DNA of 64,000 nucleotides from Piscicola geometra (GCA_943735955.1 CALSEQ010000043.1:315001-379000); one strand, 5' to 3'. Shown: positions 9,625-23,237, counted from the first letter of the stretch. The notes: generated by a model not told the origin, from the sequence alone. Made by a program: numbers and translations.

Positions 9625-10918
9625 CCTAGACGGCTGCTTTCTCTGTTTCCCTCGCCGGAAATTTTCCCTACTCTAGGGGATTTTTCCTACGAGAACTCTG
9701 GTGATTTTCAGAAAATTTGTTTTCTGAACACCTAAGTATAGGATCAGAGAAGAGCTTAAGAGTCCGTCGAAACTCTGTGAGTGAGCAGATCCAAACGGTC
9801 CGGCGCCCAAAAAGTCCAACCGGCAATGGCCGCAAGGTTCTTTGCTCAGTACTTCGAGGATACCGGACAAAGTGGAACAGACCTTGCTCTATGTCAACCC
9901 GGGCTAAAACCCCACAGGCTTGCATAGAGTGTAGGATCGGTCACTGCCCCTGGATGCCTATGATAGGCCGCTGATCCTTACTCCCATTCACACACATGAG
10001 ACAGTCCGAGGCCAATACGGCGCCAATTTTTTTACTTCTTTATCTTTACTTCCCATGCACCCCCACACCAAATCCTTTTTACCCCCCAACCAAACCTACA
10101 GTCAAATGGTTGTCCTCACTGTCTCACCCTAATCCCAACCCCACACACATGGACAGAGCGAAAAATCCATGGAGGATACACCGAACACCCCCACGGTTGT
10201 CACACAGCGATTTGTCACATTCTCTGAAAGTTTCATTTCGATCGATAGGTGCCTCACCACTCTGTTGATAGCCTAGACGGCTGCTTTCTCTGTTTCCCTC
10301 GCCGGAAATTTTCCCTACTCTAGGGGATTTTTCCTACGAGAACTCTGGTGCTTTTCAGAAAATTTGTTTTCTGAACACCTCAGTATAGGATCAGAGAAGA
10401 GCTTAAGAGCCCGTCGAAACTCTGTGAGTGAGCGGATCCAAACGGTCCGGCGCCCAAAATGTCCAACCGGCAATGGCCGCAAGGTTCTTTGCTCAGTACT
10501 TCGAGGATACCGGACAAAGTGGAACAGACCTTGCTCTATGTCAACCCGGGCTAAAACACCACAGGCTTGCATAGAGTGTAGGATCGGTCACTGCTCCTGG
10601 ATGCCAATGATAGGCCGCTGATCCTTACTCCCACTCACACACATGAGACAGTCCGAGGCCAATACGGCGCCAATTTTTTTACTTCTTTATCTTTACTCCC
10701 CATGCACCCCCACACCAAATCCTTTTCACCCCCCAACCAAACCTACAGTCAAATGGTTGTCCTCACTGTCTCACCCTAATCCCAACCCCACACACATGGA
10801 CAGAGCGAAAGATCCATGGAGGATACACCGAACACCCCCACTGTTGTCACACAGCGATTTGTCACTTTCTCTGAAAGTTTCATTTCGATCGATAGGTGCC
10901 TCACCACTCTGTTGATAG
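9625..10918 (+). repeat. A-type monomers m16-m17
   Basis: Starts 9625 and 10272. The pair shares CTACAGTCAAATGG and GGACAGAGCGAAA (near 10098/10745 and 10152/10799), not seen elsewhere, so they are each other's closest relatives. m16 has further private changes (GTGATTTTCAG, GAGCAGATCC). Confidence 0.75.
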
Positions 10919-13518
10919 CCTAGACGGCTGCTTTCTCTGTTTCCCTCGCCGGAAATTTTCCCTACTCTAGGGGATTTTTCCTACGAGAACTCTGGTGCTT
11001 TTCAGAAAATTTGTTTTCTGAACACCTCAGTATAGGATCAGAGAAGAGCTTAAGAGCCCGTCGAAACTCTGTGAGTGAGCGGATCCAAACGGTCCGGCGC
11101 CCAAAAAGTCCAACCGGCAATGGCCGCAAGGTTCTTTGCTCAGTACTTCGAGGATACCGGACAAAGTGGAACAGACCTTGCTCTATGTCAACCCGGGCTA
11201 AAACCCCACAGGCTTGCATAGAGTGTAGGATCGGTCACTGCCCCTGGATGCCTATGATAGGCCGCTGATCCTTACTCCCACCCACACACATGAGACAGTC
11301 CGAGGCCAATACGGCGCCAATTTTTTACTTCTTTATCTTTACTCCCCATGCACCCCCACACTAAATCCTTTTTACCCCCCAACCAAACCTACCGGCAAAT
11401 GGTTGTCCTCACTGTCTCACCCTAATCCCAACCCCACACACATGGACAGCGCGAAAGATCCATGGAGGATACACCGAAATCCCCCACTCTTGTCACACAG
11501 CGATTTTTCACTTTCTCTGAAAGTTTCATTTCGATCGATAGGTGCCTCACTACTCTGTTGCCAGCCTAGACGGCTGCTTTCTCTGTTTCCCTCGCCGGAA
11601 ATTTTCCCTACTCTAGGGGATTTTTCCTACGAGAACTCTGGTGCTTTTCAGAAAATTTGTTTTCTGAACACCTCAGTATAGGATCACGGAAGAGCTTAAG
11701 AGCCCGTCGAAACTCTGTGAGTGAGCGGATCCAAACGGTCCGGCGCCCAAAATGTCCAACCGGCAATGGCCGCAAGGTTCTTTGCTCAGTACTTCGAGGA
11801 TACCGGACAAAGTGGAACAGACCTTGCTCTATGTCAACCCGGGCTAAAACCCCACAGGCTTGCATAGAGTGTAGGATCGGTCACTGCTCCTGGATGCCTA
11901 TGATAGGCCGCTGATCCTTACTCCCACCCACACACATGAGACAGTCCGAGGCCAATACGGCGCCAATTTTTTTACTTCTTTTCTTTACTCCCCATGCACC
12001 CCCACACCAAATCCTTATTACCCCCCAACCAAACCTACCGGCAAATGGTTGTCCTCACTGTCTCACCCTAATCCTAACCCTTCACACATGGACAGCGCGA
12101 AAGATCCATGGAGGATACACCGAACACCCCCACTGTTGTCACACAGCGATTTGTCACTTTCTCTGAAAGTTTCATTTCGATCGATATGTGCCTCACCACT
12201 CTGTTGATAGCCTAGACGGCTGCTTTCTCTGTTTCCCTCGCCGGAAATTTTTCCTACTCTAGGGGATTTTTCCTACGAGAACTCTGGTGCTTTTCAGAAA
12301 ATTTGTTTTCTGACCACTTCAGTATAGGATCAGAGAAGAGCTTAAGAGCCCGTCGAAACTCTGTGAGTGAGCGGATCCAAACGGTCCGGCGCCCAAAAAG
12401 TCCAACCGGCAATGGCCGCAAGGTTCTTTGCTCAGTACTTCGAGGATACCGGACAAAGTGGAACAGACCTTGCTCTATGTCAACCCGGGCTAAAACCCCA
12501 CAGGCTTGCATAGAGTGTAGGATCGGTCACTGCCCCTGGCTGCCTATGATAGGCCGCTGATCCTTACTCCCACCCACACACCTGAGACAGTCCGAGACCA
12601 ATACGGCGCCAATTTTTTTACTTCTTTATCTTTACTCCCCATGCACCCCACACCAAATCCTTTTTATCCCCCAACCAAACCTACCGGCAAATGGTTGTCC
12701 TCACTGTCTCACCCTAGTCCCAACCCCACACACATGGACAGCGCGAAAGATCCATGGAGGATACACCGAACACCCCCACTGTTGTCACACAGCGATTTGT
12801 CACTTTCTCTGAAAGTTTCATTTCGATCGATATGTGCCTCACCACTCTGTTGATAGCCTAGACGGCTGCTTTCTCATGTCCCTCGCCGGAAATTTTTCCT
12901 ACTCTAGGGGATTTTTCCTACGAGAACTCTGGTGCTTTTCAGAAAATTTGTTTTCTGACCACCTCAGTATAGGATCAGAGAAGAGCTTAAGAGCCCGTCG
13001 AAACTCTGTGAGTGAGCGGATCCAAACGGTCCGGCGCCCAAAAAGTCCAACCGGCAATGGCCGCAAGGTTCTTTGCTCAGTACTTCGAGGATACCGGACA
13101 AAGTGGAACAGACCTTGCTCTATGTCAACCCGGGCTAAAACCCCACAGGCTTGCATAGAGTGTAGGATCGGTCACTGCCCCTGGATGCCTATGATAGGCC
13201 GCTGATCCTTACTCCCACCCACACACATAAGACAGTCCGAGGCCAATACGGCGCCAATTTTTTTACTTCTTTATCTTTACTCCCCATGCACCCTCACACC
13301 AAATCCTTTTTACCACCCAACCAAACCTACAGGCAAATGGTTGTCCTCACTGTCTCACCCTAATCCCAAACCCACACACATGGACAGCGCGAAAGATCCA
13401 TGGAGGATACACCGAACTGTTGTCACACAGCGATTTGTCACTTTCTCTGAAAGTTTCATTTCGATCGATAGGTGCCTCACCACTCTGTTGATAGCCTAGA
13501 CGGCTGCTTTCTCTGTTT
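10871..13518 (+). repeat. Four-monomer duplication, copy 1 (offset 3,870 bp)
   Basis: Covers m18-m21 (starts 10919, 11565, 12211, 12857). Matches 14741-17389 from just after a CT/AA difference (10869-10870 versus 14739-14740). Shared markers: the shortened T run near 11320, ACACTAAATCC, CCGAAATCCCCC, TTGCCAGCC, TTCTTTTCTTTACTCC, TGCACCCCACACC, TTCTGACCAC and the 8-bp deletion in m21. Differences from copy 2 include ATCACGGAAG (11684), CCTTATTACC (12014), CCCTTCACACATG (12078), CCTAGTCC (12713) and CTCATGTCCC (12873). Confidence 0.88.
12857..13494 (+). repeat. Short monomer m21, 638 bp (8-bp deletion)
   Basis: CACCGAACTGTTGTCAC near 13412 lacks 8 bp of the deletion-prone segment, and CTCATGTCCC near 12873 lacks one further base. 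Its duplicate m27 (16727-17365, 639 bp) shares the 8-bp loss only, so the 8-bp loss predates the duplication and the 1-bp loss follows it. Confidence 0.85.
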
Positions 13519-14740
13519 TCCTCGCCGGAAATTTTCCCTACTCTAGGGGATTTTACCTACGAGAACTCTGGTGCTTTTCAGAAAATTTGTTTTCTGAACA
13601 CCTCAGTTTAGGATCAGAGAAGAGCTTAAGAGCCCGTCGAAATTCTGTGAGTGAGCGGATCCAGACGGTCCGGCGCCCAAAAAATCCAACCGGCAATGGC
13701 CGCAAGGTTCTTTGCTCAGTACTTCGAGGATACCGGACAAAGTGGAACAGACCTTGCTCTATGTCAACCCGGGCTAAAACCCCACAGGCTTGCATCGAGT
13801 GTAGGATCGGTCACTGCCCCTGGATGCCTATGATAGGCCGCTGATCCTTACTCCCACCCACATACATGAGACAGTCCGAGGCCAATACGGCGCCAATTTT
13901 TTTACTTCTTTATCTTTACTCCCCATGCACCCTCACACCAAATCCTTTTTACCACCCAACCAAACCTACAGGCAAATGGTTGTCTTCACTGTCTCACCCT
14001 AATCCCAACCCCACACACATGGACAGCGCGAAAGATCCATGGATGATACACCGAACACTCCCACTGTTGTCACACAGCGGTTGGTCACTTTCTCGGAAAG
14101 TTTCATTTCGATCGATAGGTGCCTCACCACTCTGTTGATAGCCTAGACGGCTGCTTTCTCTGTTTCCCTCGCCGGAAATTTTCCCTACTCTAGGGGATTT
14201 TTCCTACGAGAACTCTGGTGCTTTTCAGAAAATTTGTTTTCTGAACACCTCAGTATAGGATCAGAGAAGAGCTTAAGAGCCCTTCGAAACTCTGTGAGTG
14301 AGCGAATCCAAACGGTCCGGCGCCCAAAAAGTCCAAACGGCAATGGCCGCAAGGTTCTTTGCTCAGTACTTCGAGGATACCGGACAAAGTGGAACAGACC
14401 TTGCTCTATGTCAACCCGGGCTAAAACCCCACAGGCTTGCATAGAGTGTAGGATCGGTCACTGCCCCTGGATGCCTATGATAGGCCGCTGATCCTTACTC
14501 CCACCCACATACATGAGACAGTCCAAGACCGATACAGCGCCAATTTTTTTACTTCTTTATCTTTACTCCCCATGCACCCCCACACCAAATCGTTTTTACC
14601 CCCCAACCAAACCTACAGGCAAATGGTTGTCTACACTGTCTCCTTCTAATCCCAACCCCACACACATGGACAGCGCGAAAGATCCATGGAGGATACACCG
14701 AACACCCCCACTGTTGTCACACAGCGATTTGTCACTTTAA
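13519..14740 (+). repeat. Spacer between the 3,870-bp-offset copies (m22-m23)
   Basis: Monomers starting 13495 and 14142. They are not part of the duplicated match: m22 has GGATTTTACC, CAGTTTAGG, AAATTCTGTG and GCATCGAGTG; m23 has CCCTTCGAAAC, GTCCAAACGG, ACCGATACAGCG and GTCTACACTGTCTCC. Both share CCACATACATGAG at their T-tract end, so they are related to each other. Confidence 0.75.
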
Positions 14741-17389
14741 CTGAAAGTTTCATTTCGATCGATAGGTGCCTCACCACTCTGTTGATAGCCTAGACGGCTG
14801 CTTTCTCTGTTTCCCTCGCCGGAAATTTTCCCTACTCTAGGGGATTTTTCCTACGAGAACTCTGGTGCTTTTCAGAAAATTTGTTTTCTGAACACCTCAG
14901 TATAGGATCAGAGAAGAGCTTAAGAGCCCGTCGAAACTCTGTGAGTGAGCGGATCCAAACGGTCCGGCGCCCAAAAAGTCCAACCGGCAATGGCCGCAAG
15001 GTTCTTTGCTCAGTACTTCGAGGATACCGGACAAAGTGGAACAGACCTTGCTCTATGTCAACCCGGGCTAAAACCCCACAGGCTTGCATAGAGTGTAGGA
15101 TCGGTCACTGCCCCTGGATGCCTATGATAGGCCGCTGATCCTTACTCCCACCCACACACATGAGACAGTCCGAGGCCAATACGGCGCCAATTTTTTACTT
15201 CTTTATCTTTACTCCCCATGCACCCCCACACTAAATCCTTTTTACCCCCCAACCAAACCTACCGGCAAATGGTTGTCCTCACTGTCTCACCCTAATCCCA
15301 ACCCCACACACATGGACAGCGCGAAAGATCCATGGAGGATACACCGAAATCCCCCACTCTTGTCACACAGCGATTTTTCACTTTCTCTGAAAGTTTCATT
15401 TCGATCGATAGGTGCCTCACTACTCTGTTGCCAGCCTAGACGGCTGCTTTCTCTGTTTCCCTCGCCGGAAATTTTCCCTACTCTAGGGGATTTTTCCTAC
15501 GAGAACTCTGGTGCTTTTCAGAAAATTTGTTTTCTGAACACCTCAGTATAGGATCAGAGAAGAGCTTAAGAGCCCGTCGAAACTCTGTGAGTGAGCGGAT
15601 CCAAACGGTCCGGCGCCCAAAATGTCCAACCGGCAATGGCCGCAAGGTTCTTTGCTCAGTACTTCGAGGATACCGGACAAAGTGGAACAGACCTTGCTCT
15701 ATGTCAACCCGGGCTAAAACCCCACAGGCTTGCATAGAGTGTAGGATCGGTCACTGCTCCTGGATGCCTATGATAGGCCGCTGATCCTTACTCCCACCCA
15801 CACACATGAGACAGTCCGAGGCCAATACGGCGCCAATTTTTTTACTTCTTTTCTTTACTCCCCATGCACCCCCACACCAAATCCTTTTTACCCCCCAACC
15901 AAACCTACCGGCAAATGGTTGTCCTCACTGTCTCACCCTAATCCCAACCCCACACACATGGACAGCGCGAAAGATCCATGGAGGATACACCGAACACCCC
16001 CACTGTTGTCACACAGCGATTTGTCACTTTCTCTGAAAGTTTCATTTCGATCGATATGTGCCTCACCACTCTGTTGATAGCCTAGACGGCTGCTTTCTCT
16101 GTTTCCCTCGCCGGAAATTTTTCCTACTCTAGGGGATTTTTCCTACGAGAACTCTGGTGCTTTTCAGAAAATTTGTTTTCTGACCACTTCAGTATAGGAT
16201 CAGAGAAGAGCTTAAGAGCCCGTCGAAACTCTGTGAGTGAGCGGATCCAAACGGTCCGGCGCCCAAAAAGTCCAACCGGCAATGGCCGCAAGGTTCTTTG
16301 CTCAGTACTTCGAGGATACCGGACAAAGTGGAACAGACCTTGCTCTATGTCAACCCGGGCTAAAACCCCACAGGCTTGCATAGAGTGTAGGATCGGTCAC
16401 TGCCCCTGGCTGCCTATGATAGGCCGCTGATCCTTACTCCCACCCACACACCTGAGACAGTCCGAGACCAATACGGCGCCAATTTTTTTACTTCTTTATC
16501 TTTACTCCCCATGCACCCCACACCAAATCCTTTTTATCCCCCAACCAAACCTACCGGCAAATGGTTGTCCTCACTGTCTCACCCTAATCCCAACCCCACA
16601 CACATGGACAGCGCGAAAGATCCATGGAGGATACACCGAACACCCCCACTGTTGTCACACAGCGATTTGTCACTTTCTCTGAAAGTTTCATTTCGATCGA
16701 AATGTGCCTCACCACTCTGTTGATAGCCTAGACGGCTGCTTTCTCTGTTTCCCTCGCCGGAAATTTTTCCTACTCTAGGGGATTTTTCCTACGAGAACTC
16801 TGGTGCTTTTCAGAAAATTTGTTTTCTGACCACCTCAGTATAGGATCAGAGAAGAGCTTAAGAGCCCGTCGAAACTCTGTGAGTGAGCGGATCCAAACGG
16901 TCCGGCGCCCAAAAAGTCCAACCGGCAATGGCCGCAAGGTTCTTTGCTCAGTACTTCGAGGATACCGGACAAAGTGGAACAGACCTTGCTCTATGTCAAC
17001 CCGGGCTAAAACCCCACAGGCTTGCATAGAGTGTAGGATCGGTCACTGCCCCTGGATGCCTATGATAGGCCGCTGATCCTTACTCCCACCCACACACATG
17101 AGACAGTCCGAGGCCAATACGGCGCCAATTTTTTTACTTCTTTATCTTTACTCCCCATGCACCCTCACACCAAATCCTTTTTACCACCCAACCAAACCTA
17201 CAGGCAAATGGTTGTCCTCACTGTCTCACCCTAATCCCAAACCCACACACATGGACAGCGCGAAAGATCCATGGAGGATACACCGAACTGTTGTCACACA
17301 GCGATTTGTCACTTTCTCTGAAAGTTTCATTTCGATCGATAGGTGCCTCACCACTCTGTTGATAGCCTAGACGGCTGCTTTCTCTGTTT
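14741..17389 (+). repeat. Four-monomer duplication, copy 2 (offset 3,870 bp)
   Basis: Covers m24-m27 (starts 14789, 15435, 16081, 16727). Second copy of 10871-13518; the offset becomes 3,871 after the 1-bp difference near 12873/16744. Ends where m28 begins to show H-type changes. Confidence 0.88.
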
Positions 17390-18012
17390 CCCTCGCCGGA
17401 AATTTTCCCTACTCTAGGGGATTTTTCCTACGAGAACTCTGGTGCTTTTCAGAAAACTTGTTTTCTGAACACCTCAGTATAGGATCAGAGAAGAGCTTAA
17501 GAGCCCGTCGAAACTCTGTGAGTGAGCGGATCCAAACGGTCCGGCACCCAAAAAGTCAAACCAGCAATGGCCGCAAGGTTCTTTGCTCAGTACTTCGAGG
17601 ATACCGGACAAAGTGGAACAGACCTTGCTCTATGTCAACCCGGGCTAAAACCCCACAGGCTTGCATAGAGTGTAGGATCGGTCACTTCCCCTGGATGCCT
17701 ATGATAGGCCGCTGATCCTTACTCCCACCCACACACATGAGACAGTCCGAGGCCAATACGGCGCCAATTTTTTTACTTCTTTATCTTTACTCCCCATGCA
17801 CCCCCACACCAAATCCTTTTTACCCCCTAACCAAACCTACAGGCAAATGGTTGTCCTCACTGTCTCACCCTAATCCCAACCCCACACACATAGACAGCGC
17901 GAAAGATCCATGGAGGATACACCGAACACCCCCACTGTTGTCACACAGCGATTTGTCACTTTCTCTGAAAGTTTCATTTTGATCGATAGGTGCCTCACCA
18001 CTTTGTTGATAG
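17366..18012 (+). repeat. First H-type monomer, m28
   Basis: Marks the change from the A-type zone. H signature: CAGAAAACTTG, GGCACCCAAAAAGTCAAACC, CACTTCCCCTGG, ACCCCCTAACC, TTTTGATCG and CACTTTGTTG. Full or partial H-type monomers recur at 19954, 21892, 23186 (back), 27068 (front), 28362, 43241, 56827 and 62650 (front). A related form that keeps GAAAATTTG and reads CCAACACGG occurs at 32889, 35477, 36771, 46475 and 50357. Confidence 0.82.
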
Positions 18013-18484
18013 CCTAGACGGCTGCTTTCTCTGTTTCCCTCACCGGAAATTTTTCCTACTCTAGAGGATTTTTCCTACGAGAACTCTGGTGCTTTTCAGA
18101 AAATTTGTTTTCTGAACACCTCAGTATAGGATCAGAGAAGAGCTTAAGAGCCCGTCGAAACTCTGTGAGTGAGCGGATTCAAACGGTCTGGCGACCAAAA
18201 AATTCAACCGGCAATGGCCGCAAGGTTCATTGCTCAGTACTTTGAGGATACCGGACAAAGTGGAACAGACCTTGCTCTATGTCAACCCGGGCTAAAACCC
18301 CACAGGCTTCCATAGAGTGTAGGATCGGTCACTGCCCCTGGATGCCTATGATAGGCCGCTGATCCTTACTCCCACCCACACACATGAGACAGTCCGAGGC
18401 CGATACGGCGCCAATTTTTTTACTTCTTTATCTTTACTCACCATGCACCCTCACACCAAATCCTTTTTACCCCCCAACCAAACG

Positions 18485-20460
18485 TACAGGCAAATGGTTG
18501 TCCTCACTGTCTCACCCTACTCCTAACCCCACACACATGGACAGCGCGAAAGATCCATGGAGGATACACCGAACACCCCCACTGTTATCACACAGCGATT
18601 TGTCACTTTAACTGAAAGTTTCATTTCGATCGATAGGTGCCTCACCACTCTGTTGATAGCCTAGACGGCTGCTTTCTCTGTTTCCCTCACCGGAAATTTT
18701 TCCTACTCTAGGGGATTTTTCCTACGAGAACTCTGGGGCTTTTCAGAAAATTTGTTTTCTCAACACCTCAGTATAGGATCAGAGAAGAGCTTAAGAGCCC
18801 GTCGAAACTCTGTGAGTGAGCGGATCCAAACGGTCCGGCGCCCAAAAAATTCAACCGGCAATGGCCGCAAGGTTCATTGCTCAGTACTTTGAGGATACCG
18901 GACAAAGTGGAACAGACCTTGCTCTATGTCAACCCGGGCTAAAACCCCACAGGCTTGCATAGAGTGTAGGATCGGTCACTGCCCCTGGATGCCTATGATA
19001 GGCCGCTGATCATTACTCCCACCCACACACATCAGACAGTCCGAGGCCAATACGGCGCCAATTTTTTTACTTCTTTATCTTTACTCACCATGCACCCCCA
19101 CACCAAATCCTTTTTACCCCCCAACCAAACCTACAGGCAAATGGTTGTCCTCACTGTCTCACCCTAATCCCAACCCCACACACATGGAAAGCGCGAAAGA
19201 TCCATGGAGGATACACCGAACACCCCCACTGTTGTCACACAGCGATTTGTCACTTTCTCTGAAAGTTTCATTTTGATCGATAGGTGCCTCACCACTCTGT
19301 TGATAGCTTAGACGGCTGCTTTCTCTGTTTCCCTCACCGGAAATTTTTCCTACTCTAGGGGATTTTTCCTACGAGAACTCTGGTGCTTTTCAGAAAATTT
19401 GTTTTCTGAACACCTCAGTATAGGATCAGAGAAGAGCTTAAGAGCCCGTCGAAACTCTGTGAGTGAGCGGATCCAAACGGTCCGGCGCCCAAAAAGTTCA
19501 ACCGGCAATGGCCGCAAGGTTCATTGCTCAGTACTTTGAGGATACCGGACAAAGTGGAACAGACCTTGCTCTATGTCAACCCGGGCTAAAACCCCACAGG
19601 CTTCCATAGAGTGTAGGATCGGTCACTGCCCCTGGATGCCTATGATAGGCCGCTGATCCTTACTCCCACCCACACACATGAGACAGTCCGAGGCCAATAC
19701 GGCGCCATTTTTTTTACTTCTTTATCTTTACTCACCATGCACCCCCACACCAAATCCTTTTTACCCCCCAACCAAACTTACAGGCAAATGGTTGTCCTCA
19801 CTGTCTCACCCTAATCCCAACCCCACACACATGGACAGCGCGAAAGATCCATGGAGGATACACCGAACACCCCCACTGTTGTCACACAGCGATTTGTCAC
19901 TTTAACTGAAAGTTTCATTTCGATCGATAGGTGCCTCACCACTCTGTTGATAGCCTAGACGGCTGCTTTCTCTGTTTCCCTCGCCGGAAATTTTCCCTAC
20001 TCTAGGGGATTTTTCCTACGAGAACTCTGGTGCTTTTCAGAAAACTTGTTTTCTGAACACCTCAGTATAGGATCAGAGAAGAGCTTAAGAGCCCGTCGAA
20101 ACTCTGTGAGTGAGCGGATCCAAACGGTCCGGCACCCAAAAAGTCAAACCGGCAATGGCCGCAAGGTTCTTTGCTCAGTACTTCGAGGATACCGGACAAA
20201 GTGGAACAGACCTTGCTCTATGTCAACCCGGGCTAAAACCCCACAGGCTTGCATAGAGTGTAGGATCGGTCACTTCCCCTGGATGCCTATGATAGGCCGC
20301 TGATCCTTACTCCCACCCACACACATGAGACAGTCCGAGGCCAATACGGCGCCAATTTTTTTACTTCTTTATCTTTACTCCCCATGCACCCCCACACCAA
20401 ATCCTTTTTACCCCCTAACCAAACCTACAGGCAAATGGTTGTCCTCACTGTCTCACCCTA
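18485..20460 (+). repeat. 1,941-bp trimer duplication, copy 1
   Basis: From within m29 through m30, m31 and most of m32. Matches 20426-22398 at offset 1,941. Differences seen: GATCATTACTCC (19009), TAGCTTAGACGG (19304), AAACTTACAGG (19774), then in copy 2 ATACCTGACAAAG (21484) and a 3-bp loss (ATACGCCATTT near 21639). Confidence 0.85.
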
Positions 20461-20600
20461 CTCCTAACCCCACACACATGGACAGCGCGAAAGATCCATG
20501 GAGGATACACCGAACACCCCCACTGTTATCACACAGCGATTTGTCACTTTAACTGAAAGTTTCATTTCGATCGATAGGTGCCTCACCACTCTGTTGATAG
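19954..20600 (+). repeat. Hybrid monomer m32 (H-type front, B-type back)
   Basis: Up to ACCCCCTAACC (20410-20420) it matches H-type m28. From CCCTACTCCTAACC (20456 on) it matches the back of B-type m29 (GTTATCAC, TTAACTG, TTTCGATCG). The switch lies between 20420 and 20461, and copy 2 of the 1,941-bp duplication begins here, so this monomer looks like the exchange junction. Confidence 0.8.
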
Positions 20601-22398
20601 CCTAGACGGCTGCTTTCTCTGTTTCCCTCACCGGAAATTTTTCCTACTCTAGGGGATTTTTCCTACGAGAACTCTGGGGCTTTTCAGAAAATTTGTTTTC
20701 TCAACACCTCAGTATAGGATCAGAGAAGAGCTTAAGAGCCCGTCGAAACTCTGTGAGTGAGCGGATCCAAACGGTCCGGCGCCCAAAAAATTCAACCGGC
20801 AATGGCCGCAAGGTTCATTGCTCAGTACTTTGAGGATACCGGACAAAGTGGAACAGACCTTGCTCTATGTCAACCCGGGCTAAAACCCCACAGGCTTGCA
20901 TAGAGTGTAGGATCGGTCACTGCCCCTGGATGCCTATGATAGGCCGCTGATCCTTACTCCCACCCACACACATCAGACAGTCCGAGGCCAATACGGCGCC
21001 AATTTTTTTACTTCTTTATCTTTACTCACCATGCACCCCCACACCAAATCCTTTTTACCCCCCAACCAAACCTACAGGCAAATGGTTGTCCTCACTGTCT
21101 CACCCTAATCCCAACCCCACACACATGGAAAGCGCGAAAGATCCATGGAGGATACACCGAACACCCCCACTGTTGTCACACAGCGATTTGTCACTTTCTC
21201 TGAAAGTTTCATTTTGATCGATAGGTGCCTCACCACTCTGTTGATAGCCTAGACGGCTGCTTTCTCTGTTTCCCTCACCGGAAATTTTTCCTACTCTAGG
21301 GGATTTTTCCTACGAGAACTCTGGTGCTTTTCAGAAAATTTGTTTTCTGAACACCTCAGTATAGGATCAGAGAAGAGCTTAAGAGCCCGTCGAAACTCTG
21401 TGAGTGAGCGGATCCAAACGGTCCGGCGCCCAAAAAGTTCAACCGGCAATGGCCGCAAGGTTCATTGCTCAGTACTTTGAGGATACCTGACAAAGTGGAA
21501 CAGACCTTGCTCTATGTCAACCCGGGCTAAAACCCCACAGGCTTCCATAGAGTGTAGGATCGGTCACTGCCCCTGGATGCCTATGATAGGCCGCTGATCC
21601 TTACTCCCACCCACACACATGAGACAGTCCGAGGCCAATACGCCATTTTTTTTACTTCTTTATCTTTACTCACCATGCACCCCCACACCAAATCCTTTTT
21701 ACCCCCCAACCAAACCTACAGGCAAATGGTTGTCCTCACTGTCTCACCCTAATCCCAACCCCACACACATGGACAGCGCGAAAGATCCATGGAGGATACA
21801 CCGAACACCCCCACTGTTGTCACACAGCGATTTGTCACTTTAACTGAAAGTTTCATTTCGATCGATAGGTGCCTCACCACTCTGTTGATAGCCTAGACGG
21901 CTGCTTTCTCTGTTTCCCTCGCCGGAAATTTTCCCTACTCTAGGGGATTTTTCCTACGAGAACTCTGGTGCTTTTCAGAAAACTTGTTTTCTGAACACCT
22001 CAGTATAGGATCAGAGAAGAGCTTAAGAGCCCGTCGAAACTCTGTGAGTGAGCGGATCCAAACGGTCCGGCACCCAAAAAGTCAAACCGGCAATGGCCGC
22101 AAGGTTCTTTGCTCAGTACTTCGAGGATACCGGACAAAGTGGAACAGACCTTGCTCTATGTCAACCCGGGCTAAAACCCCACAGGCTTGCATAGAGTGTA
22201 GGATCGGTCACTTCCCCTGGATGCCTATGATAGGCCGCTGATCCTTACTCCCACCCACACACATGAGACAGTCCGAGGCCAATACGGCGCCAATTTTTTT
22301 ACTTCTTTATCTTTACTCCCCATGCACCCCCACACCAAATCCTTTTTACCCCCTAACCAAACCTACAGGCAAATGGTTGTCCTCACTGTCTCACCCTA
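20426..22398 (+). repeat. 1,941-bp trimer duplication, copy 2
   Basis: Second copy of 18485-20460. It starts inside hybrid monomer m32 and ends at A/C 22399/20461 in m35. Monomer m34 (21248-21891) is 644 bp because of the 3-bp loss next to the T run, which makes the offset 1,938 afterwards. Confidence 0.85.
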
Positions 22399-23237
22399 AT
22401 CCCAACCCCACACACATGGACAGCGCGAAAGATCCATGGAGGATACACCGAACACCCCCACTGTTGTCACACAGCGATTTGTCACTTTCTCTGAAAGTTT
22501 CATTTTGATCGATAGGTGCCTCACCACTTTGTTGATAGCCTAGACGGCTGCTTTCTCTGTTTCCCTCACCGGAAATTTTTCCTACTCTAGAGGATTTTTC
22601 CTACGAGAACTCTGGTGCTTTTCAGAAAATTTGTTTTCTGAACACCTCAGTATAGGATCAGAGAAGAGCTTAAGAGCCCGTCGAAACTCTGTGAGTGAGC
22701 GGATCCAAACGGTCCGGCGCCCAAAAAGTTCAACCGGCAATGGCCGCAAGGTTCATTGCTCAGTACTTTGAGGATACCGGACAAAGTGGAACAGACCTTG
22801 CTGTATGTCAACCCGGGTTAGAACCCCACAGGCTTGCATAGAGTGTAGGATCGGTCACTGCCCCTGGATGCCTATGATAGGCCGCTGATCCTTACTCCCA
22901 CCCACACACATGAGACAGTCCGAGGCCAATACGGCGCCAATTTTTTTACTTCTTTATCTTTACTCACCATGCACCCCCACACCAAATCCTTTTTACCCCC
23001 CAACCAAACCTACAGGCAAATGGTTGTCCTCACTGTCTCACCCTAATCCCAACCCCACACACATGGACAGCGCGAAAGATCCATGGAGGATACACCGAAC
23101 ACCCCCACTGTTGTCACACAGCGATTTGTCACTTTCTCTGAAAGTTTCATTTTGATCGATAGGTGCCTCACTACTCTGTTGATAGCCTAGACGGCTGCTT
23201 TCTCTGTTTCCCTCACCGGAAATTTTTCCTACTCTAG
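21992..23237 (+). repeat. 1,294-bp dimer duplication, copy 1
   Basis: Back of m35, all of m36 and the first 52 bp of m37. Matches 23286-24531 with no difference seen. m36 carries GCTGTATGTC and CCCGGGTTAGAACC, found again in m38 and m39 and in the later units m69, m90 and m91. Confidence 0.85.

Noticed and set aside
12834..13205. 123-codon ORF, longest in the window
   Set aside because: Created by the 1-bp deletion near 12873 joining two reading frames of neighbouring satellite sequence; not conserved in the sister copy at 16727.
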